A stretch of DNA of 64,000 nucleotides from Kordiimonas lipolytica (GCF_001550065.1 NZ_LRUB01000032.1:131501-195500), one strand, 5' to 3'; numbered from the stretch's first letter, positions 45,257 through 54,759 are shown. The notes: generated by a model not told the origin, from the letters alone. Translations and numbers: made by a program.

Positions 45257-46216
45257 GTGTCCCAAAGCCCGTTAAAACAGATCGAAAACCTGCTCGCCTC
45301 CATCACGGCCAAGCCAGGCTTCACGCTTGTGCTGAAGGTAGTGCAGTTGTCAGCGGTCGCTGGCGTGCTTCTGTTCCTGTCCGGCAAACTGGGGCATATC
45401 GGGTGGGACAAAGTGATGGCCAGCCTGCCCACCACACCCTGGTTCTATTTCTTCTTCACCATCATGTATCTGGCCTACCCGATCGCCGAGCAACGGGTGT
45501 ATCGCCTTATCTGGGCCGGTGAGACAGGGCCTGAACTGGGTGTTTTCCTGCGCATGCGGGTCTATAACTTCGCGGTTCTCAGCTATGCCGGGGAAGCCTT
45601 TCTCGGCCTTTGGGCACGGAAAAACCTGAAGCGCAAAAGTGGCCTGATCTTCTCCAACATCAAGGACAGCAATATCCTCTCGGCACTGGCATCAAACAGC
45701 TTTACCATCTTACTGCTTCTTGTCTTGTTCTCAAGCGGGCAGCTGCACCTGATTACCGATGCAGATGCCGACTTCCGCTACTATCTTGGCTTGGCTGTGC
45801 TTGTGGGCATAATCCTGATCCCCACCGTCATTCATTTCCGCGATCACCTGATTGCACTGGACGGCAGCACCGCCAAAGCCGTTTTCCTGACGCACCTGAC
45901 CCGCCAGGTCGTGGTCCTTCTGGCGCAGGTGGCCATGTGGGCCGTGGCTGTGCCTGAGGTGCCGATGAGTGCCTGGCTGCTGCTGTTGACCGCCCAGATG
46001 GTACTGACACGCGTGCCTTTCCTGCCAAACACGGACCTGCTGCTGGCAGGGCTTGGGATCACACTGATCGGGTACCTGGCGGCCCCTGAAGGCAAGCTTG
46101 CCGGGATGTTTTTCGCCGCAGGCGTCCTTTCACAGGCTTCAAATCTGGTAGTTTTTGCACTGGCTTCCCTGCCAAAAACTGCATTGCGCAGGCGCGCGCG
46201 CGCCAAACAGGCCTGA
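45257..46216 (+). CDS. Polytopic membrane protein (UPF0104-like)
   Basis: 319 residues, with about 7-8 membrane helices. The family is not certain, though the layout resembles lysylphosphatidylglycerol-synthase-type membrane domains seen beside glycosyltransferases. A short cytoplasmic start and a basic tail (RRRARAKQ) are visible. GTG 45257 begins seven bases after the glycosyltransferase stop, so they form an operon. It could move or modify the lipid made by the enzyme. Confidence 0.75.
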   Translation: MSQSPLKQIENLLASITAKPGFTLVLKVVQLSAVAGVLLFLSGKLGHIGWDKVMASLPTTPWFYFFFTIMYLAYPIAEQRVYRLIWAGETGPELGVFLRMRVYNFAVLSYAGEAFLGLWARKNLKRKSGLIFSNIKDSNILSALASNSFTILLLLVLFSSGQLHLITDADADFRYYLGLAVLVGIILIPTVIHFRDHLIALDGSTAKAVFLTHLTRQVVVLLAQVAMWAVAVPEVPMSAWLLLLTAQMVLTRVPFLPNTDLLLAGLGITLIGYLAAPEGKLAGMFFAAGVLSQASNLVVFALASLPKTALRRRARAKQA

Positions 46217-46226
46217 GCCAAGCCTG

Positions 46227-46254
46227 TTTACCAATTCTTTGAATAGGGTATGAT
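46227..46254 (+). promoter_or_regulatory. Candidate promoter of the third PAS_5 gene
   Basis: TTTACC (46227-46232), 16 bases, TATGAT (46249-46254). The start codon is 48 bases after the -10. The -35 is weak. Confidence 0.4.
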
Positions 46255-46301
46255 AGCTTCGCGACTCAATCAGAACGAGCGTTTGGATAGGATATACTGT
46301 C

Positions 46302-46838
46302 TTGCTGAAGCTGGATCATAGCATCCTGCCCCCTGGCACGGAATTCGGTGAATTTACAGTTCACGGTGGCGCCGATCTTGTGGGCAAAAACAAGATTGCC
46401 GATTTCTTCTATGATTATTGGCTTTCCAAGCATGATGGCGACCATTTGCCATGCCGCGCCGACATCAGGCCTACCGACATCCGCCAACATCTGGATCACC
46501 TCGTGATTATGGATATCGGTCGGGACAAGCAGCCCTTTTCGCTTAATGTGCGGCTGATCGGCACTCATGTTGCCAATTTCTATGGCGAGATTTCCGGCAA
46601 GGACATCAATGAGATGACCAACCAGATTGCCGCCGCCCGCATCTATCACACCAGCGCTTTGGTGTTGGAGCAAAGCCTGCCACAGCTTTGTATCACGCCA
46701 GCCGTTTCACCTGACCGCCAATATCTCGAGGCCTACGCACTATATCTGCCGCTTTATGATTCGTCCCGTGAAATTGAGAAAATACTCGTCGCCGTCGATG
46801 TTGCTTCGAAGCGTACAGGCCGTTCCCTTTCGGTCTGA
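46302..46838 (+). CDS. PAS_5-type domain protein
   Basis: 178 residues with a short N-terminal strand and the PAS_5 core: IADFFYDYWLSKHDGDHLPCRADIRPTD, LNVRLIGTHVANFYGEISGKDI, and YLPLYDSSREIEK. The line of residues RADIxPxDI and GTxVxxFYGExxGK is shared with the protein at 18724, more closely than with the one at 43228. It starts at TTG 46302 with GGATA ten bases upstream. No output domain; role unknown. Confidence 0.8.
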   Translation: MLKLDHSILPPGTEFGEFTVHGGADLVGKNKIADFFYDYWLSKHDGDHLPCRADIRPTDIRQHLDHLVIMDIGRDKQPFSLNVRLIGTHVANFYGEISGKDINEMTNQIAAARIYHTSALVLEQSLPQLCITPAVSPDRQYLEAYALYLPLYDSSREIEKILVAVDVASKRTGRSLSV

Positions 46839-46944
46839 ATAGGGCTGAAACCTGTTGGAAATCAGCAGCAAAAATGCTTAACTGACCAAAGAGTCAGGAT
46901 TGTCCGTTTGATCGGGCACCGACCTCCGGTTTATGACACAGTGG

Positions 46945-46970
46945 AACCCTGCCTGCGGGCGGGGGTTTTT
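46945..46970 (+). terminator. Intrinsic terminator after the PAS_5 gene
   Basis: CCCTGCC (46947-46953) pairs with GGCGGGG (46958-46964) around TGCG, with flanking A and a GTTTTT tail. It lies 107 bases after the PAS_5 stop and 45 before guaD. Confidence 0.85.
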
Positions 46971-47014
46971 ATGCCAGCAACAGGAATTCATAGGGTCAAA
47001 GGTAGGAATCTGGT

Positions 47015-48313
47015 GTGACGGTTAAAGCGATCAAAGGGGCGATATTTCACCTGCTGGACGACCCCGAAACAATCGGGGCAGACCAGGCGACACAGTATTT
47101 CGCCGATGGCATGCTCATCCTTGAGGACGGTTTTGTGCGTGCCTGCGGCAAGCGCGCGGACCTTGAACCTGGGCTGGGCACTGGGGCGGAAATTGTAGAC
47201 CACAGCGGCAGCCTTATTATGCCCGGCTTCATCGACACCCACATCCACTTCCCACAACTGGATATGATCGCTTCCTTCGGTGAAAAGCTGCTCGACTGGC
47301 TGGAGCGCTATACCTTCCCTGAAGAAGCCAAGTTCGCAGACCCGGCCCATGCCGAGGAATGCGCCAACTTTTTTCTTGAAGAACTGCTTCGGAACGGCAC
47401 CACAAGCGCACTCGTATACGGCACGGTTCACAAGGAATCCATCGATGCCCTGTTTGGGGCTGCCTATAAGCGCGGCATGCGGATTGTGGCCGGCAAGGCA
47501 CTGATGGACAGGAATGTACCCGAAGCGGTGCGCGACACGGCCGAAAGCGGGGACCTTGATAGCCGTGAGCTGATTGAAAAGTGGCACGGCAAAGGCCGCC
47601 TCGGGTATGCTGTGACGCCTCGTTTCGCCCCTGCCTGCTCCGATGACCAGCTCACTCGTGCTGGCAAACTGCTGGCTGAAATCCCGGACCTGTTAATGCA
47701 TACCCATATGGCGGAAAACACCAGCGAGATGGACTGGGTGAAAACCCTCTATCCGGACGCCAAAGACTATCTGGATGTCTATGCCAAATTCGGCCTGCTG
47801 ACCGACCGCAGCGTATTTGCCCACTGCATCCATACGGGGGGCGAGGTATTCCAGCGCATGGCAGAGCATGGCGCCGCCGTCAGCCACTGCCCGACATCGA
47901 ACCTGTTTCTTGGGAGTGGTCTCTTTAATCTCAGGGAAGCGGAGAAATATGGCGTCAAGGTCGGCCTGGGCACTGACGTGGGCGCAGGGACCAGCTTCTC
48001 AATGCTGCAGACGCTCAACGAAGCCTACAAGGTAAGTCATCTGAAGGGCCACGCCCTTGACCCCTATAAGTCTTTCTTCCTTGCCACCCTTGGCGGTGCA
48101 CGCGCGCTCAATATGGCGGACAAGGTGGGAAATTTCGAAGATGGCAAAGAAGCTGATTTCATTGTCCTCGACATGGCCGCGACACCGCTTCTGAAGCGGC
48201 GACTGAAAACCTGCACCTCTATCGACGAGACACTTTTTGTCCTGTCGATGCTGGGTGACGACCGCACTATCAGTCATACCTATATCGCGGGCGAGTGCCG
48301 CTACTCAAAATAA
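47015..48313 (+). CDS. guaD: Guanine deaminase
   Basis: 432 residues of the amidohydrolase superfamily. The zinc and substrate residues are visible: GFIDTHIHFPQ, THMAENTSEM, FAHCIHTGG, SHCPTSNLFLGSG and GLGTDVGAGTSFSML. It converts guanine to xanthine and ammonia, so it feeds the xanthine dehydrogenase encoded downstream. The start is GTG 47015 with GGTAGGAATC upstream. It is separated from the catabolic operon by the two binding-protein genes. Confidence 0.94.
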   Translation: MTVKAIKGAIFHLLDDPETIGADQATQYFADGMLILEDGFVRACGKRADLEPGLGTGAEIVDHSGSLIMPGFIDTHIHFPQLDMIASFGEKLLDWLERYTFPEEAKFADPAHAEECANFFLEELLRNGTTSALVYGTVHKESIDALFGAAYKRGMRIVAGKALMDRNVPEAVRDTAESGDLDSRELIEKWHGKGRLGYAVTPRFAPACSDDQLTRAGKLLAEIPDLLMHTHMAENTSEMDWVKTLYPDAKDYLDVYAKFGLLTDRSVFAHCIHTGGEVFQRMAEHGAAVSHCPTSNLFLGSGLFNLREAEKYGVKVGLGTDVGAGTSFSMLQTLNEAYKVSHLKGHALDPYKSFFLATLGGARALNMADKVGNFEDGKEADFIVLDMAATPLLKRRLKTCTSIDETLFVLSMLGDDRTISHTYIAGECRYSK

Positions 48314-48340
48314 GTGCCCAAAATAAGTACAAGGCATACA

Positions 48341-48368
48341 TTGCCCCTTAATCAAGTTACGTTATAGT
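48341..48368 (+). promoter_or_regulatory. Candidate promoter of the binding-protein pair
   Basis: TTGCCC (48341-48346), 16 bases, TATAGT (48363-48368); the start codon is 36 bases further on. It shares the TATAGT -10 with the bfr promoter. Confidence 0.5.
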
Positions 48369-48403
48369 GAACCTTTGACCACTGCATATGGGCGGGAATA
48401 TAG

Positions 48404-49117
48404 TTGTTCACTGCATTTGCCTTACTTTCGACTGTTCTTTTGCAGTCTGCAGACGCACCCCCAACGCTCGAGCTTTATACCGAGCATAACCCGCCCTTTA
48501 CCTACAAACAGGAAGAAACCGGGGAAATCGCTGGCGCCACTATGGCAGTCGTCAGGGAACTCATGCAGCGCGCAGACGTCCCTTACACGGTGGAGCTTAT
48601 CCCCTGGAAGCGGGCCTATTCCGAAACACTTCGCCAGAAGAATGCCTGTGTCTTTGGCATGAACCGCACCCCTGAACGGGAGAAGAAGTTCCTTTGGGTG
48701 TCGCCTCTATTTGAAGGCCCCTGGTCCTTTTTCAAGCGGCCCGATGCCGCAATTGAGCTGACGTCCCTTGCAGATGTAGCGGCCTATAAAGTGGTCGCGA
48801 CAAGTGGCTATGCGTCCGCGCTGGCGCTTCAGCAAACCGGGCACCAGAAAGTCCTGATGGCAACCAGCAACGAACGCGCGATGCAACTGCTATTTCATGG
48901 CAGGGTCGACCTGATGCTGCTCGGTGACTTTGAGGCGCCCTATGTGGCAAAAGCGGCAGGCCTACCCACTCCGACAAAAGCACTGCAGTTCAAGGAGGCC
49001 TTTACCGGCATGGGCTGCAATTTAGGGACTGACCCATCGATTATCGCCAAACTGCAGGCCGCAAACGCCACCATGGCCGACTTTCGCAAGAAAGCCTACA
49101 GCAACATCGACTATTAA
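48404..49117 (+). CDS. Periplasmic solute-binding-like protein (first of a tandem pair)
   Basis: 237 residues, SBP_bac_3-like: a signal peptide (LSTVLLQSADA) and then LYTEHNPPFTYKQEETG, GMNRTPEREKKFLWVSPLFEGPW and LLFHGRVDLML. It starts at TTG 48404 after GGGCGGGAATA. No ABC permease is nearby. It is closely similar to the next protein. Proteins of this type bind amino acids or other small molecules in the periplasm; here no partner is visible and the ligand is unknown. A sensory role is possible. Confidence 0.82.
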   Translation: MFTAFALLSTVLLQSADAPPTLELYTEHNPPFTYKQEETGEIAGATMAVVRELMQRADVPYTVELIPWKRAYSETLRQKNACVFGMNRTPEREKKFLWVSPLFEGPWSFFKRPDAAIELTSLADVAAYKVVATSGYASALALQQTGHQKVLMATSNERAMQLLFHGRVDLMLLGDFEAPYVAKAAGLPTPTKALQFKEAFTGMGCNLGTDPSIIAKLQAANATMADFRKKAYSNIDY

Positions 49118-49188
49118 AGCCATGTCGTGACCGGGTGGCGTGCTTCGTCTCTGGTGTCACTCTCAAAAACATGTAAACTGATTACCGG

Positions 49189-49950
49189 ATGGGACAACAA
49201 CAGCTGGAGCACTTTGTGTTCGCTGCCTTCGCCTTTGCTGCAACTGTAACCGCTGCTGAGCCAGTGCCCGCACCACTGCCTGAGGCACCGCAGCTGAGCC
49301 TCTATACCGAGCATAACCCACCCCTCACTTACCTGTCCGCAGACAGCCAGAAAATTGAAGGCCTGGTTTTCATCATTGTCGACGAAATGCTGAAACGGGC
49401 CAATATCAACTATACTATTGAGCTCTTGCCCTGGAAGCGCGCTCTGTCTTTAACGCGGCGCTCACCGAACACTTGCCTGTTTGCTATGGACCGCACCCCC
49501 GATCGCGAAAACAAATTCCTGTGGGTCTCTCCCCTTTATGAGGGGCGTTGGGCCTTCTTCAAACGACCGGATTCCCCCTTGGAGCTTGAGAGCCTGGCGG
49601 ATATCGCCCCCTATCAGATCGCCACTGTATCTGGATACGCATCCGCAAACGCGCTTCAGGAAACCGGCCATGAAAGAATCCTGAATGCGGGCACAAATGT
49701 GGATGCTGTGCGGCTTCTTTTTCATGGTCGAGTCGACCTTTTGTTGACCGGCGCCGTTGAAATTCCCTACATCGCCAAGGAAGCAAACACACCTTTGCCG
49801 CTAGAAGCCTTGCCTTTTAAAAATGTATCCACAAGCATGGGCTGCAGCCTGGACACTGACCCTGACCTTATGCGTAAGCTTCAACAGATCAATGAAGAAA
49901 TGACGGACTTTAAAAGACAAGTCATGGGACAGGCCACCCCGACAGATTAA
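49189..49950 (+). CDS. Periplasmic solute-binding-like protein (second of a tandem pair)
   Basis: 253 residues with a signal peptide (VFAAFAFAATVTAAEP) and the same core as its neighbour: LYTEHNPPLTYLSADSQ, AMDRTPDRENKFLWVSPLYEGRW and LLFHGRVDLLL. Long stretches are conserved between the two, which shows a tandem duplication followed by divergence. The gap of 71 bases may hold its own promoter. It converges on allA and overlaps it by four bases. Ligand unknown. Confidence 0.82.
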   Translation: MGQQQLEHFVFAAFAFAATVTAAEPVPAPLPEAPQLSLYTEHNPPLTYLSADSQKIEGLVFIIVDEMLKRANINYTIELLPWKRALSLTRRSPNTCLFAMDRTPDRENKFLWVSPLYEGRWAFFKRPDSPLELESLADIAPYQIATVSGYASANALQETGHERILNAGTNVDAVRLLFHGRVDLLLTGAVEIPYIAKEANTPLPLEALPFKNVSTSMGCSLDTDPDLMRKLQQINEEMTDFKRQVMGQATPTD

Positions 49951-50444
49951 ATCTCCAATGTGACCTGCTCGCTTGCCTTCAGGTGGTATTCCACGCAGTT
50001 GTCATCATCCGCGATCCGGTCAATCACCAGAAAATCACTGATATCCTCAAGCGCGAGCGAGAAATGATGCCAGGTACCAGCATGATAGTTCACACCTTGA
50101 TCGCCGCTTGCCAGAAAGGCCCGCATACCCCGCGCTTCAAACGGTCCCTTCGGCGCCACAACCACCAGATAGGATCGGGCGGAAAGCGGCACAAACGCCT
50201 GTGACGACTTGGGGTGATATTCCATCACCTCAATCATGATCGGCATCGGAAGCGGTGCCGAGCGAAAGATGCTGATGCCAGCCTTCGCACCGTCCGCCGT
50301 TACATTGATGGTCGCCAGATCATGAAAGCGCGTAGTGTTGCCGTAATTGATTGTGTGCTTTTCGGCATCATCGGACGCCTCAATCACATCGCCAAAAGGC
50401 GCAAAAGCTTCACGTGTCAGTGGTTCGACCTTTAGTTTGCGCAT
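49947..50444 (-). CDS. allA: Ureidoglycolate lyase
   Basis: 165 residues of the AllA cupin-like family: VEPLTREAFAPFGDVIE at the start, HPKSSQAFVPL, and VNYHAGTWHHF with the metal-site histidines. It splits ureidoglycolate into glyoxylate and urea, the last step of purine breakdown. It is the last gene of the minus-strand operon, three bases after puuD. Confidence 0.94.
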   Translation of the reverse strand: MRKLKVEPLTREAFAPFGDVIEASDDAEKHTINYGNTTRFHDLATINVTADGAKAGISIFRSAPLPMPIMIEVMEYHPKSSQAFVPLSARSYLVVVAPKGPFEARGMRAFLASGDQGVNYHAGTWHHFSLALEDISDFLVIDRIADDDNCVEYHLKASEQVTLEI

Positions 50445-50447
50445 GGC

Positions 50448-51635
50448 TTACCTTCTCGCTCCGTCTTCGATCCATTTGCCAAGAAGCGCGCGTTCCTCGT
50501 CCGTCATACCCGTCTCGTTGCCAAGCGGCATGATATCGGACATCACAGCCTGCTCCATGATCTTGGGCGCATATTGAACCACCTGATCAGCGGTGTCGAA
50601 CATCACGCCGCCCGGTGCTTCCGGGAAAAATTCGTGGGTTGGCGCCGCCGCGTGGCACATATTGCAATGCTTCCCCAGAACCGCCTGAACCTGCCCGAAC
50701 GTCACAGTCTCTTTCACCTCCACACGACTTGCTTTTTCAGCCTCTGCGGCAAAGAAAGCAATGGCGAGGAAAAGCACCACCGAGGCCACAACAAGCGCCG
50801 GGCTTGTCTTGCCCTTGTGGCGCAAGTTGAAGAAATGCCGCACCATCACACCCACAAGGCCAATGGCCGCCACAACCACCCAATTGTAAGGACTTGAGAA
50901 GGTCATTGGATAGTGGTTGGAGATCATCAAAAACAAGACTGGCAGAGTCATATAGTTGTTATGCAAGGATCGTTGCTTGCCCATCTGGCCAAGTTTCGGG
51001 TCCGGCGTCTCTCCCGCCGTCAAGGCGGACACCACCTTCTTCTGGTTCGGGATAATCACCATGAACACATTGGCCGCCATGGCGGTGCCCACAATGGCAC
51101 CGATATGGATGAAGGCCGCCCGGTCAGAAAAAATATGCGTCAGCGCATAGGCCGCAGCGGTCAGGGCCGCGAACCAGATGATGCCCGTAAGCGTATTGTT
51201 CGTGCCAAGGGGTGACCGGCAAAGGCCATCATAAAACACCCAGCCGCCAACCAGGAAAGCCAGGCTGATACCGATTGCCTCAAACTGCGTCAGGTCCATC
51301 TTTGATTTGTCGATCAGGAACAGATCAGCGCCCAGATAATAAATCACGGCCAGAAGCGCAAAGCCGGACATCCAGGTGAAATAGGCTTCCCATTTGAACC
51401 AATGCAGGTTTTCGGGCATCTGTTCCGGCGCTACGGCATATTTCTGCTTATGGTAAAAGCCACCGCCATGCACAGACCACAGCTCACCCGACATACCTTT
51501 CTTGGGCTCTTTCGGGCTTTCAAGGTGGTTATCCAGCCAGATGAAATAGAAACTGGAGCCAATCCAGGCGATGCCGGTGATGAAATGCAGCCAGCGAATG
51601 GCCAGATTAAGCCAAGGAGTAAAATCGAATTCCAT
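50448..51635 (-). CDS. puuD: Membrane urate hydroxylase with cytochrome c domain
   Basis: 395 residues: eight membrane helices of the urate-oxidase N-terminal family (LAIRWLHFITGIAWIGSSFYFIWLD), then a periplasmic cytochrome c with the haem motif CNMCH and methionine ligand (MPLGNETGMT). PuuD oxidises urate to 5-hydroxyisourate and passes electrons to the respiratory chain without making hydrogen peroxide, unlike classical uricase. It sits between allA and xdhC. Confidence 0.95.
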   Translation of the reverse strand: MEFDFTPWLNLAIRWLHFITGIAWIGSSFYFIWLDNHLESPKEPKKGMSGELWSVHGGGFYHKQKYAVAPEQMPENLHWFKWEAYFTWMSGFALLAVIYYLGADLFLIDKSKMDLTQFEAIGISLAFLVGGWVFYDGLCRSPLGTNNTLTGIIWFAALTAAAYALTHIFSDRAAFIHIGAIVGTAMAANVFMVIIPNQKKVVSALTAGETPDPKLGQMGKQRSLHNNYMTLPVLFLMISNHYPMTFSSPYNWVVVAAIGLVGVMVRHFFNLRHKGKTSPALVVASVVLFLAIAFFAAEAEKASRVEVKETVTFGQVQAVLGKHCNMCHAAAPTHEFFPEAPGGVMFDTADQVVQYAPKIMEQAVMSDIMPLGNETGMTDEERALLGKWIEDGARR

Positions 51636-51689
51636 CGTCCCGTCTTTCCTTCATACTTCTGGCAAACCACCTGTCGCCCGAGCGGGCCG

Positions 51690-52448
51690 TTACAGATGCT
51701 GCAACAGCTGTGCGGCGATGCCGGCGGCGATAATCTCGGGTTCCTTACCCGTGACACCTTCAACCCCAATAGGGCAGATGAGCCTCAGCAAGTCTTCTTC
51801 CGCGATCACACGTTCCTTGAGCATGCGGTTTTCAAACCGCGCGCGTTTGGTCTTTGACCCAATCAGCCCGCAATAGCGTGCGTCACCGCGCCCCAGTACC
51901 GCGGCCGTGATGGCGTAATCCAGCTGGTGGCTGTGGGTGAAAATCAGGAACAGGCTGCCTGGGGCTGCGCTTTCCACCACTTCGACGGGGTCGCGGTCTG
52001 TCACCCTTTCTGCATGTTTGGGCATAAAACTTGGGAACTCATGCGCGCGCGCGTCCACCCAGGTCACCTGAAACGGCAGCTTGTGGATCGCAGCCATCAC
52101 GGCCTTGCCCACATGCCCTGCGCCGAACATATAGAGCGGTGTCCGTGCGCGGCGGTCGGTCATCAAAGCCATGCGCTCACTGAGCGGTTTTTTGGTGAGT
52201 TTCAGCGTCACGCTGCCGCCACAGCATTGTTCGAGCAAAGGGCCAAGCGCGTAATTCTGGCTGAGTTCAGTGAGCGCATCATCCGCCAGCAGCTTATGCG
52301 CCTGTTCAATCGCCTGATATTCGAGGTTGCCGCCGCCGATGGTGCCCTGGATGCCGCGTGCATCCACCCACATGGTCGTGCCCGCCTCACGCGGCACTGA
52401 GCCTTTGGTCTCCTCGACAACAATCAGAACGCCATACTCGCTACTCAC
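51690..52448 (-). CDS. xdhC: Xanthine dehydrogenase accessory protein XdhC
   Basis: 252 residues. The N-terminal XdhC/CoxI domain (VLIVVEETKGSVPREAGTTMWV, GGGNLEYQAI) and a Rossmann-like C-domain (LYMFGAGHVGKAVM) are both present. XdhC binds the molybdenum cofactor and helps insert the sulfurated form into XdhB. It lies four bases after xdhB. Confidence 0.94.
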   Translation of the reverse strand: MSSEYGVLIVVEETKGSVPREAGTTMWVDARGIQGTIGGGNLEYQAIEQAHKLLADDALTELSQNYALGPLLEQCCGGSVTLKLTKKPLSERMALMTDRRARTPLYMFGAGHVGKAVMAAIHKLPFQVTWVDARAHEFPSFMPKHAERVTDRDPVEVVESAAPGSLFLIFTHSHQLDYAITAAVLGRGDARYCGLIGSKTKRARFENRMLKERVIAEEDLLRLICPIGVEGVTGKEPEIIAAGIAAQLLQHL

Positions 52449-52452
52449 CGGC

Positions 52453-54759
52453 CTACCCCTTAAGTGCCCGTACCGCCATCAGCACCTCTTCAGGCGTGGC
52501 GGGCGCGTTTAGCTTTGGCGAAACCTTATAGTCACCTACAGACGCTACCGCGTCGCGGATCGCCAGGAACACACTGTTCGCCAGCATGAACGGCGGTTCG
52601 CCGACCGCCTTTGACCGGTGGATCGTGGCTTCCACATTGCGACCTTTACTGTAAAGCTCGATATTCATCACTTCCGGCCGGTCGCTGCAGGCTGGGATTT
52701 TGTAGGTGCTGGGGGCGTGGGTCCGCAGGTTGCCCTGCCCGTCGAACACCAGCTCTTCGGTTGTCAGCCAGCCCATGCCCTGGATGAAGCCACCCTCGAT
52801 CTGGCCCTTGTCGATCGCCGGATTGAGCGACCGGCCGGTGTCATGCAGGATGTCAACTTGGGTAACCTTATATTCACCCGTGAGCGTATCGATCATCACC
52901 TCACTCACAGCCGCACCGTAGCAGAAATAAAGGAACGGCCTGCCTTTGTGGGCCGCGCGGTCATAGTGGATCTTGGGCGTTTTATAGAAACCGGTGGCGG
53001 ACAGCGACACCCGGTTCAAATAGGCCGCTTTCGTTAGCTCCTCAAACGCCAGTTCGTTGTTTTCCACGTAAACCTTGTTGTTCCTGAAGGTCACCCGATC
53101 AGTCGGGCAGCCATACCTCGAGGCCGCGAAATCCACAAGCCGCGCCTTAATTTTGCGCGCGGCATCCAAGGCCGCCATGCCGTTAAGGTCAGACCCACTT
53201 GACGCCGCCGTCGCCGACGTGTTGGGCACCTTCGCGGTCGTCGTGGCAGTGATTTTGATCTTGTCCACGTCGATCTGGAATTCTTCGGCCACCACTTGGG
53301 CTACCTTCACAAACAGGCCCTGCCCCATTTCCGTGCCGCCATGGTTCAGGTGCACACTGCCGTCGGCATAGACATGCACCAGCGCGCCCGCCTGGTTAAG
53401 GTGGGTCGTGGTGAAGCTGATGCCGAACTTCACGGGTGTCAACGCCATGCCTTTCTTCAGCACCGGGCTCGCGGCATTGAACTCCCGGATCGCCGTCCGG
53501 CGCGCCTTATAGTCGGCGCTTTCTGCTAGCTCAGTGATCAGCTCCCCGGCGATATTGTCTTCAACCGTCATGCCGTAAGGCGTGATATCCCGGCCTTCGC
53601 CGTAAAGGTTCGCAAGCCGCACTTCCGTGGGGTCCTTACCCAGCGCGCGAGCGATATCGTCGATGACATACTCGATGCCGATCATGCCCTGCGGGCCACC
53701 GAAGCCGCGGAAGGCGGTGTTCGACACCGTGTGGGTTTTCAGGCGGTGCGACCTGATCGTGCTGTCCCCAAGGAAATAGCAGTTGTCAGCATGGAACATG
53801 GCGCGGTCGTTGATGGCGGGCGACAGGTCGGTGGACCGGCCACAGCGCGAGGCCATCTCAATCTCAATGCCGAGGATGTTGCCGTCGTCGTCGAAGCCCA
53901 CGTCATACCCGTACTTGAAATCATGACGCTTGCCGGTCATAACCATGTCGTCGTCGCGGTCGAGCCTCAGCTTGGCAGGCCGTCCTGTCTTCACGGCAAC
54001 GAGCGACGCCATCGCTGCAAACATGGCCGGGTGGGTTTCCTTACCGCCAAAGCCGCCGCCCATTCTGCGCACTTCAACCGTCACTGCATTCGTCGGGCGG
54101 CCAAGAACCTGGGCCACCAGATGCTGCACCTCTGATGGATGCTGGGTACTGGAAAACACATGCACATCGCCGTCTTCCTGTGGGGTCGCGTAGGCGATCT
54201 GGCCTTCAAGATAGAAATGGTCCTGCCCGCCAATACGGAAGCTGCCCTGAAGCCGGTGGGGGGCGGAGCCAAGCGCCGCTGCAGCATCACCCTGCCCCAT
54301 GGTCTGCATGGGCTCTATTGCACTTTCCGCTTCCAGCGCGTCATCGATGGTGATCAGCGCAGGCAGTTCCTCGTAGGTCACATCCGCCAGCTTCGCGGCG
54401 GCGCGGGCAAGGTCAACGCTTGTGGCGGCTACGGCGAAAATCGGCTGGCCAACATATTCCACAAGGCCTTCCGCGAACAGTGGATCATCGCCCGCGAAGG
54501 CGCTGACGTCATTGTGGCCGGGAATATCCTCAGCCGAAATCACGCAAACCACACCTTTGGCCGCCTTCACCGCGCTAAGATCCATTGCTGTAATGCGGGC
54601 GTGGGCCTTCTTGCTCATGGCCACATAAAGATGCAGCAGGTCCTTCGGCTCCGGCAGATCGTCGATATAGCGTGCCTCACCAGAGACATGCTTGTGCGCG
54701 CTGTCGTGGCGTAACTCCTTGTGCACGGCACCCTTGATATCCGAAAGCGTATCAGACAT
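52453..54759 (-). CDS. xdhB: Xanthine dehydrogenase, molybdenum-binding subunit
   Basis: 768 residues. Molybdopterin-contacting motifs GGFGGKE and FRGFGGPQG are visible, as is the catalytic glutamate in KAVGEPPFML near the C-terminus. With XdhA it oxidises hypoxanthine and xanthine to urate. The true start is ATG 54759 (MSDTLSDIKG); an upstream in-frame ATG at 54813 lies inside xdhA. It overlaps the xdhA stop by eight bases. Confidence 0.95.
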   Translation of the reverse strand: MSDTLSDIKGAVHKELRHDSAHKHVSGEARYIDDLPEPKDLLHLYVAMSKKAHARITAMDLSAVKAAKGVVCVISAEDIPGHNDVSAFAGDDPLFAEGLVEYVGQPIFAVAATSVDLARAAAKLADVTYEELPALITIDDALEAESAIEPMQTMGQGDAAAALGSAPHRLQGSFRIGGQDHFYLEGQIAYATPQEDGDVHVFSSTQHPSEVQHLVAQVLGRPTNAVTVEVRRMGGGFGGKETHPAMFAAMASLVAVKTGRPAKLRLDRDDDMVMTGKRHDFKYGYDVGFDDDGNILGIEIEMASRCGRSTDLSPAINDRAMFHADNCYFLGDSTIRSHRLKTHTVSNTAFRGFGGPQGMIGIEYVIDDIARALGKDPTEVRLANLYGEGRDITPYGMTVEDNIAGELITELAESADYKARRTAIREFNAASPVLKKGMALTPVKFGISFTTTHLNQAGALVHVYADGSVHLNHGGTEMGQGLFVKVAQVVAEEFQIDVDKIKITATTTAKVPNTSATAASSGSDLNGMAALDAARKIKARLVDFAASRYGCPTDRVTFRNNKVYVENNELAFEELTKAAYLNRVSLSATGFYKTPKIHYDRAAHKGRPFLYFCYGAAVSEVMIDTLTGEYKVTQVDILHDTGRSLNPAIDKGQIEGGFIQGMGWLTTEELVFDGQGNLRTHAPSTYKIPACSDRPEVMNIELYSKGRNVEATIHRSKAVGEPPFMLANSVFLAIRDAVASVGDYKVSPKLNAPATPEEVLMAVRALKG

